NCBI GenBank assembly: GCA_963726715.1
Contig: CAVSDF010000010.1
Location: forward strand, 868,001-932,000
Source of the DNA: CAVSDF01 sp963726715
GTDB lineage: Bacteria; Bacteroidota; Rhodothermia; Rhodothermales; BA12
Reading direction: 5' to 3'
DNA length: 64,000 nucleotides
Part shown: piece by piece, positions 45,760 through 56,136 of the stretch
How the letters are laid out: each line of letters opens with the position of its first letter
How positions within the stretch are numbered: position 1 is the stretch's first letter
Translations under genes and position numbers: made by a program
Notes under the pieces: generated by a model
Databases searched by the model: none
The model's input: only the letters and a program-made list of their open reading frames with translations
Told to the model about the DNA's origin: nothing

Positions 45760-48199
45760 ATGAAACAACTCGCTACGGCACTCGGCATCACCGCCGTGCT
45801 CCTCACCCCTCTGGCCGCGAACGCCCAGTACGCGTACAGCGCCGGATACAACGTGCTCGATGTCGCCAACGACAACACAGGCGGCGTCACCTCGGTGACG
45901 AGTGCCAACTACGGCAACACGACCGGTCAGGAGCGAGGCATCGCCTATCGCCCGGCTCTCGGTGGAGGCCCGGCCATCGTCTACATCGCTCGCGGCGGCA
46001 CCACGACCGGCGACGGGCGCACTGCCGGCGTCGTTGGCCTCGCCGCCATCAAGCTGACGCCCTTCGGCGCGTCGAACTACACCGACACCGGCCTCATCAC
46101 AAGCGGCGGCAGCCCGGGCAACTTCAGCTTCATCCAAGACATCGCCTACGAGCCGGTCTGCGACAAGGTCTGGGCCATCGACGGCGCCTCGGCGACGGCG
46201 CGGGCGTGGTACTTCGACGGCGGCGCCGTTGGTGGATCGCCGAACGGCGGCGGAATCGCGGCGGTGGCGCCGGCAACCGGCATCGCCTCACCGTTCCAGG
46301 CCAGCAACGCCTCTGCCCTGGGCGGCACCGGGCGCGGCATCGCCGTGCAGGTGAGTGGCACGGGCTCGTGCGCCACGGCGCGCACGATCACCGTCGCGTT
46401 CGCGATGGGCACGCACCTCGAAGTCTGGCGCAGCACGACCGGCCTGACCGGCACCTGGGCGCTGCTGTTCGAGAGCGGCGCCAACCCGGACGGCGCCGGT
46501 ACCGGCGTCGGCAACTTCTCCGCGACCGGCGTCCGCGACGTCGCCTTCGACGAGACCGGCGACATCTGGGTGCCCAACTCGGGCATCACCGGCGCGGGCG
46601 CTGGAGAGACGAACAGCAACTCCCGCTACCTGCACCGCTTCCCGGGCAACAGCGCTGGAACCGGCGTCCTCGCGAGCGAGACCATCGCGGCCCCCGTCGG
46701 AAACGTGGCGTGGGACGGGATCGGTACGGGCGCGGCCTTCAACTCTCTTGAGACCTACCGTGAAGCCGGCCAGACCTACTTCATCGGCAGCGTGCGCAGC
46801 GCGAGCGGTGCCGTGAGCGGCATCGTCCGCTACCGCCGCACCGGCGCCGCCGGAGCGTACGGATTTGCTGCCATCGACGGCTTCGGGCAGGGCATCACGA
46901 ACACCGGCAACGCCTACTCGGACGCCATCCTCGCCACGAACCAGTACAAGGCGACCAACGTCACCATCCCCTCGGGCGCCACGCAGGCGCTCATGTACCT
47001 CTCGCTCCCGCTCTCGAGCACGGGTGACATGACACTCGCCTCGCGCACGCTCTACGTCAACGGCTTTGTCACCGACGCTGGGAAGGGCCAAGCGAAGCCA
47101 TCCAGCGCGGTCGTTGCTGCGGCGCTCCCGCCGAACGTGACCATCACCCGCTACTTCGACGGGTCGAACGGCTTCTTCGCCGCCGGTTCGAGCGACAACC
47201 CGCTCCTCGGCCTCACGGCCACGACCGACCGCGCCACGGCCACCGTCTCCTCGGTCACCGTCCGCCGCACCGCCGGCTCGACGTCCACCGATGGTGAGAT
47301 CAGCGACCTCAAGCTCTGGGACGACGCCGACGGCAACGGCATGGTCAACGGTGGCGAGGCGCTCCTCGGAACGACGACGTTCACCGCTGGCGTCGCCACC
47401 TTCTCGGGCCTCACCACGACCGCGACGACGACGGGCCGCAAGCTGCTCGTCACCGTCAGCACTGCCGCGTCGCCTCCGGGCACGAACCGGATGGGCGGAA
47501 AGGGCAGCGCGGCAGAGGCGACCTTCGCGGGGACAATCGCCCTCGAGATCCTTGCGGGCGACATCGTCACCACAGGCGCCTCGACCGTTGGAGGCTCGGG
47601 CACCCTCGTGAGCAACGACAACGCGCAGCCGCTGCCGGTCGAGCTCTCGAACTTCCGCGCCGTCGGCACCGGGCGCGGCCTCGCCGTCTCCTGGACGACC
47701 GAGAGCGAGACCAACAACGCGGGCTTCGGCATCGAAATCGCCGCCTTCGGGCGCACCGATTTCCGCGAGGTGGCCTTCGTCACCGGGCGTGGCACGACGA
47801 GCGAGCGCGCGAGCTACAGCCGCGAGATCGCAGAGCCTTCCCGCCGGACGCTACATCGTCCGCCTGCGCCAGATGGACCTCGACGGCACCGCGCACTACC
47901 CGGCCAACGTCGAGGCGACGATTGCCCTCGACGCGCCCTTCGCGCTCACCGAGGCCCAGCCGAACCCCGCCGCGAACGCGACGCGCCTGACGCTCACCGT
48001 CCGCGACCGCCAGACGCTCCGCGCCGACGTCTACGACGTCACCGGGCGCCGCGTGGCCGCCATCTTCGCCGGTGAGGCCGACGCGCTCACGCCGGTCGAC
48101 CTTCAGATCGATGCAGCGGCCCTCGCTTCGGGCACGTACGTCGTCCGCGTGACCGGCGAGCGCTTCAACGCGACCCGCCGCATCGTCGTCGCGCACTGA
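45760..48199 (+). CDS. Large secreted T9SS protein with N-terminal beta-propeller-like region (one frame break)
   Basis: About 812 residues. Signal peptide MKQLATALGITAVLLTPLAA-NAQ. Residues about 25-350 have repeated beta motifs with W/Y-D turns (VWAIDGASATARAWYFDGG, GTHLEVWRSTTGLTGTW, IWVPNSGITGAG), suggesting a propeller. Residues about 370-620 are beta-rich and contain LWDDADGNGMVNGGEALLG, a dockerin/calcium-loop-like sequence. A VELSNFRAVGTGRGLAVSWT domain then leads to the T9SS sorting domain (ADVYDVTGRRVAAIFAGEAD, GTYVVRVTG). One extra base near 47830 breaks the frame between RASYSREI and QSLPAGRYIVRLRQMDLDGT. The function is unknown; a surface or adhesive role is possible. First of three related proteins in tandem. 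Confidence 0.8.
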
Positions 48200-48222
48200 T
48201 CCGCCGCTGAAACCGGCATATA

Positions 48223-48259
48223 CCTCGCCCCGGTGGCCCTCGTGGCTGCCGGGGCGAGG
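48223..48259 (+). terminator. Terminator-like hairpin after the first T9SS gene
   Basis: CCTCGCCCCGG and CCGGGGCGAGG (11 bp) with a 15-base loop, 24 nt past the stop. No T-tract. Confidence 0.55.
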
Positions 48260-48466
48260 TGCATAATGGGCGGCCAGTAAAAGGTCCGCGCAAGGCGTGC
48301 GCAGGACATTCGGTGGGGGATGGCGGACTCGGATAGCCCCTTTCCCACGTCTCCCCCCGAGAATGACTTGCACGGCGCCCCATGCGGCCGCATCTTGTCG
48401 CGTCGGCACGGCGTCTTCCTTTACGGGAAGCGCTTTGCAGTTTCCCACCCCTTCCCCTACCTCTCC

Positions 48467-50744
48467 ATGACCCGTCTGGCTACCACCCTCGGTGCCGCCG
48501 CGCTTCTGCTCTCGCCCCTCGCGGCGCAGGCGCAGACCACGTTCGCCGCCACCTGGCAGATGAGCGACTCGACCGGCACCAAACCGTCGTACTTCGGCGC
48601 CAACCTCGAACGCGGCTTCGGCGTCGGCACCTACGCCGGCACGCCCTCCGCCATCGTCCTCAGCCGCAACGGCGGCAACTTCTTCCGGCAGCACGATGCG
48701 GCTACGGGCACGCTGCTCGCCTCATTCAGCGGCACCGGCGCCGGGCAGTCCTTCGACGCATCGGTCGTGACGGGCGGCACGTTCACGGTCAACGACATCG
48801 CCGTCACCAGCGCCGGGTCGGTCATCGGATGTAACCTCCAGACGAACGTCAAGACGGCAGCCTTCAAATGCTACCGCTGGACCAACCTCGCCGCAGCACC
48901 GACGAACGTCATCAACTTCATCGACCCGACCGCACTTGTCGTTGGCACTGCGACGCCCCGCGTCGGCGACACCTTCACGCTGAGTGAGAATGGGGGCACA
49001 ATGACCCTCTGGGCAGGCGTCTCCGGTGCCTCAAGCATCTCCGACCGTGTCTACAAGTGGATCTCGACCGACGACGGCGTCACCTTCACGCCCGTGACGG
49101 TCACCCTCTCCGCGCCCCTCGCGGTCATCTCCGTTCCCTCGGTCGGGCCTCTGCCCGACGGCTCGTTCTACCTCAAGGGCGCGGGCATCGGCGTGCGCTA
49201 CTACACGGCGGCGGGCGTCTTCGTGAGCGAGGTGCCGACGACCCTCGTGCCGAGCTCATCCTCCACGGTTCGCTACTTCACGGTCAACGGGCAGCAGTTC
49301 TTTACGCTCTACCAGTACTCGCCGAACTCCAGCATCCTCGTCTATCGCGCCACGCCGGGCCAGACGAGCGCCTCGCTCGTCGGCAGCTTCAAGATCGGCA
49401 ATTCGACGAACACCAACGGCACCGGCGATGTCGTGGTCTCGGTAACCGGTGAGACGGCGACGATCACCGGCATGGGCACCAACAACGGCCTCTCGCGCTT
49501 CACCAACGTCAACAGCCTCACCGAGGACGATGTGGTGATCAACGAGGCCTTCCTCAACCCGCCGAGTGACCCGCTGGGCGGGCGTGAGTACGTCGAGCTG
49601 CTCGTCGTCGCCGCCACGGCCGACCTGCGCGGCTGGACGCTCTCCGACGTGAGCACGCGCGTCAACACGACGGGCGCCACCGAGGGCGACATCACGCTCC
49701 CGAGCGACGGTTACCTGGCCGCTGTCCCGCGTGGCACGTACATCGTCATCGAGATGGCAACGCCCGTCGCCAACGCCTCGACGCTCACCGAGGACCTCTC
49801 GCTCACCGACGGCACGCCGCGCACGCTCGTCATCAAGCCGACGACATCGGGCGTCGTGAACGGCGGCACGCTCGACCTCTCGACGAACGAGAACCTGCAG
49901 CTCTACGCCGGATCGCGCGCGACGGGCACGCTCGTCGACCAGGTGCAGTGGGGCACCAACTCGTCGTACATCGCGGGCGTCACCTGGGGCGACGACAACG
50001 GCGCCACGACCGCCGACAACATCAACGGCGGGGTCGGTCTCGGCTCGGACGTCAACCTGTCGTTCGTGCCGACGACGCAGAACGCCGTCCTCGGCTTCCG
50101 CGCCAACGACACCGGCTCGGTCTTCGCCGTGCAGACGGGTGTCTCGCCTGCGCTTCCGGCCAACAACACGCCGGGCACGCAGAACACCGGCGTCAACGAC
50201 CAGGCCGGTGCCCTGCCCGTCGAGTTGAGCGCCTTCACCGCCGCCGCCGACGGCCAGAGCGCCGTGCTCCGCTGGACGACCGAGAGCGAGACCAACAACA
50301 GCGGCTTCGCCATCGAGACCCTCCGCGGCAATGCATGGACCGAACTCGCCTTCGTCGCCGGGCGCGGCACCACGAGCGAGCGCATGAGCTACGAGCAGCG
50401 CATCGACGGACTCGGCGCCGGTACGCACCAGTTCCGCCTCGTCCAGCGCGACCTCGACGGCACCGCCCACATCGCGGGCACCGTCGAGGTGGCCATCGGG
50501 ATGGGCGCGGCGATCGTCGCCGAGGGCCGTGGCGCGTCGGTGCGCTTCGGCGCCCGCGAGGCCGGTACGATCACGGCGGAGGCCTTCGACGTGACCGGAC
50601 GCCGCGTCGCGGTGCTCTTCGCCGGATCGGTCGAGGGTGGCGAAGTGCGTGAGGCCGAGCTTTCGGGCGTGGCCGCGGGCGTGTACTTCGTGCGCGTTTA
50701 GCGGCCGCCTCGGCGCCGAGACTGCGCGCGTGGTCGTGCGCTGA
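48467..50744 (+). CDS. Secreted T9SS protein with lamin-tail domain (frame break before the last 17 residues)
   Basis: About 758 residues. Signal peptide MTRLATTLGAAALLLSPLAA-QAQ. Residues about 25-345 are propeller-like with repeated beta segments (GTYAGTPSAIVLSRNGGNFF, DRVYKWISTDDGVTFTPVTV). Residues about 350-535 are a lamin-tail (LTD) immunoglobulin-fold domain: DDVVINEAFLNPPSDPLGGR, EYVELLVVAATADLRGWTLS. Then comes the VELSAFTAAADGQSAVLRWT domain and a T9SS sorting domain (AFDVTGRRVAVLFAGSVEGG, GVYFVRV). An in-frame TAG at 50699-50701 results from one extra T; without it the reading continues as SGRLGAETARVVVR to TGA 50742-50744, the usual sorting-domain end. A 291-bp block (50219-50509) is nearly the same as one in the next gene. 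Confidence 0.8.
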
Positions 50745-50778
50745 TCGCTCAGACGACGGACTGCTTCGGCGGTCGCTC

Positions 50779-50812
50779 GCGCCCCCGGTGCCCGTTGCGG
50801 TGCCGGGGGCGC
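50779..50812 (+). terminator. Terminator-like hairpin after the LTD-domain T9SS gene
   Basis: GCGCCCCCGG / CCGGGGGCGC arms, 34 nt past the corrected stop at 50744. Its position fits the corrected stop. Confidence 0.55.
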
Positions 50813-50844
50813 GGTGCGTTCGGGGGGATGCCGGATCGCGGGCG

Positions 50845-50873
50845 CCCTGTCAGGATCCAAGACCCTCACAGGG
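50845..50873. repeat. Family A-like palindrome, degenerate copy
   Basis: CCCTGTCAGGATC followed by GACCCTCACAGGG; both arms carry changes relative to the consensus. Confidence 0.5.
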
Positions 50874-50951
50874 TAGCGACGGGCCACGGCAGCACAGGCG
50901 CCACCGCACTCCCCCGCCGCACCTCCAGGACCAGGACCGTGGGGGTCATCG

Positions 50952-50978
50952 TTTGCCAACATCGACGTGCGATCTTTG
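50952..50978 (+). promoter_or_regulatory. Candidate promoter of the third T9SS gene (TTTG ... GATCTTTG)
   Basis: TTTG at 50952 and GATCTTTG at 50971-50978, close to the Bacteroidota TTTG/TAnnTTTG pair (first T replaced by G), ending 28 nt before ATG 51007, the same distance as at the GHL10 genes. The spacing between the two elements is slightly short. Confidence 0.5.
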
Positions 50979-51006
50979 ACGCCGTCTCCACCCATCCCCG
51001 CCCACG

Positions 51007-52498
51007 ATGCGCCGTCCGCTACGCCTCCTCCTCACCGCCGTGTCCCTCGCCGCGCCGGTCGCCCTTCCCGCCGCCCGCGCGCAGACGCTCACCGACGTCA
51101 CCGTGCCGCGCTTCATCGAAGGCATCAACGGCACCAACGCGAACCGCGTGCCGTACGCCTACCGCGTCACCCTCGACGGCCTCACGCCGTCGGCGACGTA
51201 CCGGTACACCAACCAGGTCGTCATCGCCACCGACGCGGCGACGACGAGCGGCGCGGGCAACGTCATTTATGCCACGCCCGGCGGATTCGTCCGCACGTCG
51301 AGCCCGAGCCTGTCGAGCGCGGGCAACTACGGCGAGTTCACGACCGACGGCGGGGGCAGCTACACCGGCTGGTTCGTGACCGAGCCGACCGGCAACGCAT
51401 CGCGCTTCGCGCCGGGCACCGAGGTCTTCTTCCGCATCGCCCTCAACAACGGCGCAGGTGGCACTGCGGTCGTCACGCGCCTGACGACGACGGCGAGCGC
51501 GACGGTCGCCAGTTTCGGCACCACCACCACCGACGGCACGGCGTTCTACAGCGATGCCGAGGCCACGCCGCGCAACTTCGTCGTGCTCTACGACAACGTC
51601 GCGGGCACCGGGCGGCCCATCGCGGCGACGTTCGCCGAGGACGATGGATCGCCGAACACGACCGCCAACTCGTACGCGGCCTTCTACGCGACGAGCGTCG
51701 ATGGCGTCGCGGGCGCGTGGGGCGTGCTGATCCCGAACACGCTCCCGGCGGGCATCCGCCGCATCGAACAGCGCACCGCGTCCGGCGCGCTCGCGGGCGC
51801 AGGCACCGCAGGCGTCGCCACCGACGCCGATGGCGTCTGGCCCGGCGCCGACGGCATCGCAGGCACCGCCGACGACGTCAACACCGTCAACCCGTCCGGC
51901 GGCACCGCCACGCCCCTCGTCCTCCCGAGCGCCAACGCCCCGCTCCCGGTCGAGTTGAGCGCCTTCACCGCCGCCGCCGACGGCCAGAGCGCCGTGCTCC
52001 GCTGGACGACCGAGAGCGAGACCAACAACAGCGGCTTCGCCATCGAGACCCTCCGCGGCAATGCATGGACCGAACTCGCCTTCGTCGCCGGGCGCGGCAC
52101 CACGAGCGAGCGCATGAGCTACGAGCAGCGCATCGGCGGACCTCGCCGCCGGTACGCACCAGTTCCGCCTCGTCCAGCGCGACCTCGACGGCACCGCCCA
52201 CATCGCGGGCACCGTCGAGGTGGCCATCGGGATGGGCGCCGCGCTCGCGCTCGACGTGCGCGGCAACGCGACCGCCGCCCCGGTGCTCGGCATCGCCGCG
52301 CGCGAACCGGGTACCGCCGTCGCCGACGTGTACGACGTGCGCGGGCAGCGCATCGCCCGATACGCCGTCACGCTCGACGCCGGATCGCGGCAGAGCGTCG
52401 CCCTTTCGGGCCTCGCCTCGGGCGTCTATGTCGTCCGCGTCGGGCGCGACGATGGAACTGGCGAATCCGCCACCGCGCGCATCGTCGTCGCCCGCTGA
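51007..52498 (+). CDS. Secreted T9SS protein of unknown function (one frame break)
   Basis: About 496 residues. Signal peptide MRRPLRLLLTAVSLAAPVAL ... ARAQ. Residues about 25-300 are a beta-rich domain of unknown type (VTVPRFIEGINGTNANRVPY, GGSYTGWFVTEPTGNASRFA, RNFVVLYDNVAGTGRPIAAT), with a possible calcium-binding DADGVWPGADGIAGTADD stretch. Residues about 315-400 repeat the VELSAFTAAADGQSAVLRWT domain almost identically to the preceding gene. The sorting domain follows (ADVYDVRGQRIARYAVTLDA, GVYVVRVGRDD). One extra C near 52141 breaks the frame inside the duplicated block, at a site where the other copy is intact. Confidence 0.78.
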
Positions 52499-52525
52499 AC
52501 GACGGATGTGCGATGATGCCCGGTA

Positions 52526-52548
52526 GGGGCGGGTTTCAAACCCGCCCC
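52526..52548. repeat. Dispersed hairpin, family E, copy 2
   Basis: GGGGCGGGTTT / AAACCCGCCCC around one base, preceded by GGTA as in copy 1 (2685). Sits 27 nt past the third T9SS gene stop and may end its transcript. Confidence 0.65.
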
Positions 52549-52692
52549 CTGCACCCCCCGCCCCTCGTCCCAGCGCCGCGACTTTACACCGGGCTGTGAC
52601 GGCGTCTCGGAGCGGCTCGGGACCGTTGGGCGGGATTTCGACGCGGCGGCGCCGCGACGGTCGTTTCTTGGCGGGCGCTCCTCCTCCGCCCG

Positions 52693-53913
52693 ATGCCCGC
52701 TCTCCGCCCGCCCCGCCGCTCCGCCGGCCTCGCCGCCGCCGTCCTCCTCGCCCTCGGCGCCGCCGCGTGCAGCCCGTCGCGCCCGGCCGCACGTCCGGCG
52801 GCATCCGCGACGGCGGCCACGTGCCGCGCGCAGCCCGACGAGATCCGCGCCGTCTGGCTCACCAATGTCGATTCGGACGTGATGCAGAGCCGCGCCCGCA
52901 TGATCGGCGCGCTCGACTCGCTCAAGGCGCGCGGCTTCAACGTCATCTTCCCCGTCGTCTGGAACAAGGGATGGACGCTCCATCCGTCCGACGTGATGGC
53001 GCGGACGTTCGGCGACTACGCCCGGCAGGACACGTTCTACACGAGCCGCGCCCGGCCCGGCCAGGCGCCCTTCGACCCCGTCGCGGCGATCATCGAGGAA
53101 GGGCACGCGCGCGGGTTCCTCGTCATCCCCTGGTTCGAGTTCGGCTTCGCGACGTCGTTTCGCGCGAACGGCGGCCACATCCTCGCCCGCAAGCCCGGCT
53201 GGGCGGCGCGCGACCGCACGGGCGGCCTCCTCACCAAGAACGGCTTCGAGTGGATGAACGCCTTCGACCCCGAGGTGCAAGCGTTCATGCTCGACGTCGT
53301 CGGCGAGGTCGTCGCGCGCTACGATGTCGATGGCATCCAGGGCGACGACCGCCTGCCCGCGTCGCCGTCGGAAGGCGGATACGACCCCTACACGCGGGGC
53401 CTCTACGCCCGCACGCACGGCGGCGCGGCCGTGCCCGACGACCCGCGCGACTCGTCGTTCGTGGCGTGGAAGGCGCGGCTGCTGACGGACTTCGGCGGGC
53501 GCCTCTTTCGCCGCGTCAAGGAGACGAAGCCGTGCGCCATCGTCAGCCTGAGCCCGAGCGTGTACCCGTGGAGCCGCGACGAGTACCTGCAAGACTGGCC
53601 CGCGTGGATCGAGGCCGGGCAGGTCGACTGGCTGCATCCGCAGAACTACCGCTACGAGATCGAGCGCTACGCGACGACGCTCGACGAGGTCGTGGCCGCG
53701 TGGCGCGGCGCCCGCGGCCACGAGCGCGTGCGGATGGCGCCCGGGATTCTGATCAAGGCCGGACCGCGGTACAACGGTCCGGCGTACGTCCGCGAGGCCC
53801 TGCGTCTGCACCGCGCTGCCGGTCTCGACGGCGAGGCGTTCTTCTTCTACGAGGGCCTCTTCGCCCGCAACCAGAACCTCGCCGACACCCTCCGCGCCAC
53901 CTACTACCGCTGA
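52693..53913 (+). CDS. GHL10-family glycoside hydrolase, lipoprotein
   Basis: A 406-residue protein with a lipoprotein signal (RRSAGLAAAVLLALGAAAC; lipobox GAAAC) and an alanine/serine-rich linker. The GHL10 barrel spans about residues 45-395: DEIRAVWLTNVDSDVMQSRA, GFNVIFPVVWNKGWTLHPSD, FLVIPWFEFGFATSFRANGG, ARYDVDGIQGDDRLPASPSE (paired aspartates), VSLSPSVYPWSRDEYLQDWP and FFFYEGLFARNQNLAD. It lacks a T9SS sorting domain, so it is membrane-anchored, unlike the next gene, whose catalytic domain is clearly homologous (VDSDV, HPSDVMA, DVDGIQGDDR). A TTTCTTG sequence 22 nt upstream of the ATG resembles the promoter heptamer. Confidence 0.85.
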   Translation: MPALRPPRRSAGLAAAVLLALGAAACSPSRPAARPAASATAATCRAQPDEIRAVWLTNVDSDVMQSRARMIGALDSLKARGFNVIFPVVWNKGWTLHPSDVMARTFGDYARQDTFYTSRARPGQAPFDPVAAIIEEGHARGFLVIPWFEFGFATSFRANGGHILARKPGWAARDRTGGLLTKNGFEWMNAFDPEVQAFMLDVVGEVVARYDVDGIQGDDRLPASPSEGGYDPYTRGLYARTHGGAAVPDDPRDSSFVAWKARLLTDFGGRLFRRVKETKPCAIVSLSPSVYPWSRDEYLQDWPAWIEAGQVDWLHPQNYRYEIERYATTLDEVVAAWRGARGHERVRMAPGILIKAGPRYNGPAYVREALRLHRAAGLDGEAFFFYEGLFARNQNLADTLRATYYR

Positions 53914-53969
53914 CGGCTGCGGGCGCTGGGCGGCGCTGAGCGCTGGGGTGTACCGGCTCTGTGGCCCGT

Positions 53970-54079
53970 GCCCTCTCCGCCCTTCGGGCACCTCCCCCGC
54001 GTGCTGGGGAGGACCGCCGCGGAGGCCGTTCCGCTTCGCGGACCTTCGGTTCAGGCCGCAGTGGCAGGTGGGGGCGCCG
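53970..54079 (+). repeat. Dispersed multi-hairpin repeat, family B, copy 3
   Basis: Same orientation as copy 1 (9978), between two GHL10 genes; contains TTCCGCTTCGCGGACCTTCG and a GGTTCAGG block. The T-rich TTTCAACTTCC after it leads into the next gene. Confidence 0.8.
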
Positions 54080-54118
54080 CCCCCACCCACGTTTCAACTT
54101 CCGATGTACCCCACGACG

Positions 54119-56075
54119 ATGTCCCGACTCCTCCTCCTGCTCGCCACCGCGCTCCTCGCCGTCGTCCCGCTCGCCCGCGCGCAGCCCGCCTGCCCGGCGG
54201 CCGGGTGCCCGACGGGGATGCGCGGCGTCTGGATCACCAACGTCGATTCCGACGTGCTGACCACGCGCGCCAAGATCGCCGAGGCGATGGACCACCTCGT
54301 CTCGCGCGGCTTCAACACCGTCTTCCCGGTCGTCTACAACGGCGGCTACACGCTCCACCCGTCCGACGTGATGGCGGCGACGTTCGGCGAGAACCGGCGC
54401 ACGCACCCGTCCTTCGGCGGACGCGACGTGCTCGACGAGCTCATCGTCGAGGGCCACCGTGCCGGTCTCGAAGTGATTCCGTGGTTCGAGTACGGCTTCG
54501 TCTCGTCGTTCGGCAGTCCGGGGCACATCCTCACGGCAAAGCCGCAGTGGGCGGCGATCGGCGCGAACGGGCAGCAAGTCGTCAAGAACGGCTTCTACTG
54601 GATGGACGCGCTCAACCCCGAGGTGCAGGACTTCATGAGCAGCCTCGTGCTCGAAGTGGCCACCCGCTACGACGTCGATGGCATCCAGGGCGACGACCGG
54701 ATGCCCGCCATGGCCGTCGAGGGCGGATACACGACCGTCGACCGCGCGCTCTACGCCGCCGACTTCAACGGCGCCAGCCCGCCGTCCTTCCCCACCGAGC
54801 AGAACTTCGTGCGCTGGAAGGCCGGCAAGCTCACCAACTACCTCGGGCGCCTCTACCGCGGCGTCAAGGCCGTCGACCGCAACCTGATCGTCTCGATGTC
54901 GCCCTCGCCCTATTCGTTCGGCTACGACGAGTACCTGCAGGACCTCCCGCGCTGGCTCGACTCGTCGTACGTCGACCTCGTCCACCCGCAGCTCTACCGC
55001 TACGACATCGGGAGCTACCGCTTCGAGGCCAACAAGGCCATCTCGTTCACGCGGCCGGTCGACCTGCCGAAGCTCGCGCCCGGCATCCTGCTCAAGGCAG
55101 GCGGGCAACTCAACGGCCCCTCCTACGCCGTCGATGCGGTGCTCTACAACCGCTCGCGCGGCGTCTCCGGCGAGGTGTTCTTCTTCTACGAGGGCCTGCG
55201 GCAGCGCAACCAGTTCGTGAGCGACAGCCTGCGCAAGTACGTCTACCAGACGCCCGCGCTCGTGCCCGGACGCACCGGCCGCTGGCGCCCGCCCGCACCG
55301 CTGCTGACGGAGATTCCGGCGACGGCGGGCAACCCGGCGTGGGTGGAAGCCTGCCTCGCGCCCGGCCTCTGCCCGACCGACGGCCTCGGAGGATCGTCGA
55401 TGCGGACCGCCACGGCAGCCTCGAAGGCGCGCGCGACGTACCGCACCGCCGTCCCGGCCGGCGCCACCTACGACGTGTATGCGTGGACGCCCGGTTTCAG
55501 CCGCAACCGCCCGAACGCGACGAATGCCGCGCGCTACGTCCTCAGGAGCCGCACGCGCACCGGCCTCGCGCTCGACTCGACCGTCGTCTCGGTCGATCAG
55601 TCGTCGACCGGCCAGACGACCGGATGGCGCCGCATCGGCCGCATCGCCGTCCCCGACGGCGCCGACGCCGAGGTGGTGCTCGACGCCGGAGGCGGCTGCC
55701 GATGGCCGCGAGTCCTTCGCCGATGCGGTGATGTTCGTGATCAACCGCCGCCTCTCACCCGGCGCATTCGTCTCGCCGACCGCCTCGGCGCGCGCCGACC
55801 GCCCGGCGCCGCGCCTCGCGGTGACCGTGGCGCCGTCGGTCGTCGGGCGCAGTGGCGAGGTGAAGGTGAGCGTGGCCCTGCCCGCCGCCGCCGATGTGAC
55901 GGTGCGGCTCTACGACACGCTCGGGCGCGAAGTCGGACGCGCCGATGTCACCTCGGCGTCGGTTCGTGCGGATGTCGTCGTCTCGACGCGCGGCCTCGCG
56001 CCGGGCCTCTACCTCGTCCGCGTGACGACCGGCGCCGATGGCGCGGCGGGTCAGGCGCGTCTCGTCGTCCGATGA
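54119..56075 (+). CDS. GHL10-family glycoside hydrolase with CBM-like and T9SS domains (one frame break)
   Basis: About 651 residues. Signal peptide MSRLLLLLATALLAVVPLAR-AQ; ATG 54119 is preferred to 54104. GHL10 barrel, about residues 25-380: MRGVWITNVDSDVLTTRAKI, GFNTVFPVVYNGGYTLHPSD, LEVIPWFEYGFVSSFGSPGH, RYDVDGIQGDDRMPAMAVEG, FFFYEGLRQRNQF. A beta-rich, possibly carbohydrate-binding domain (about 400-560, YRTAVPAGATYDVYAWTPGF) follows, then a T9SS sorting domain (RLYDTLGREVGRADVTSASV, PGLYLVRVTTGA). One extra base near 55691 shifts the frame between VVLDAG and the DGRESFADAVMFVINRRL stretch. It is probably transcribed together with the polysaccharide deacetylase gene 61 nt downstream, although a family A palindrome lies between them. 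Confidence 0.83.
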
Positions 56076-56082
56076 CATCCTG

Positions 56083-56112
56083 AACCTGTCGGGTTGCGAG
56101 ACCTGTCAGGTT
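56083..56112. repeat. Family A palindrome, variant copy
   Basis: AACCTGTCGGGT then ACCTGTCAGGTT, so the arms no longer pair perfectly. Lies between the GHL10 and deacetylase genes. Confidence 0.6.
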
Positions 56113-56136
56113 GGCCCTCCAGTCTACACTGCTCCG

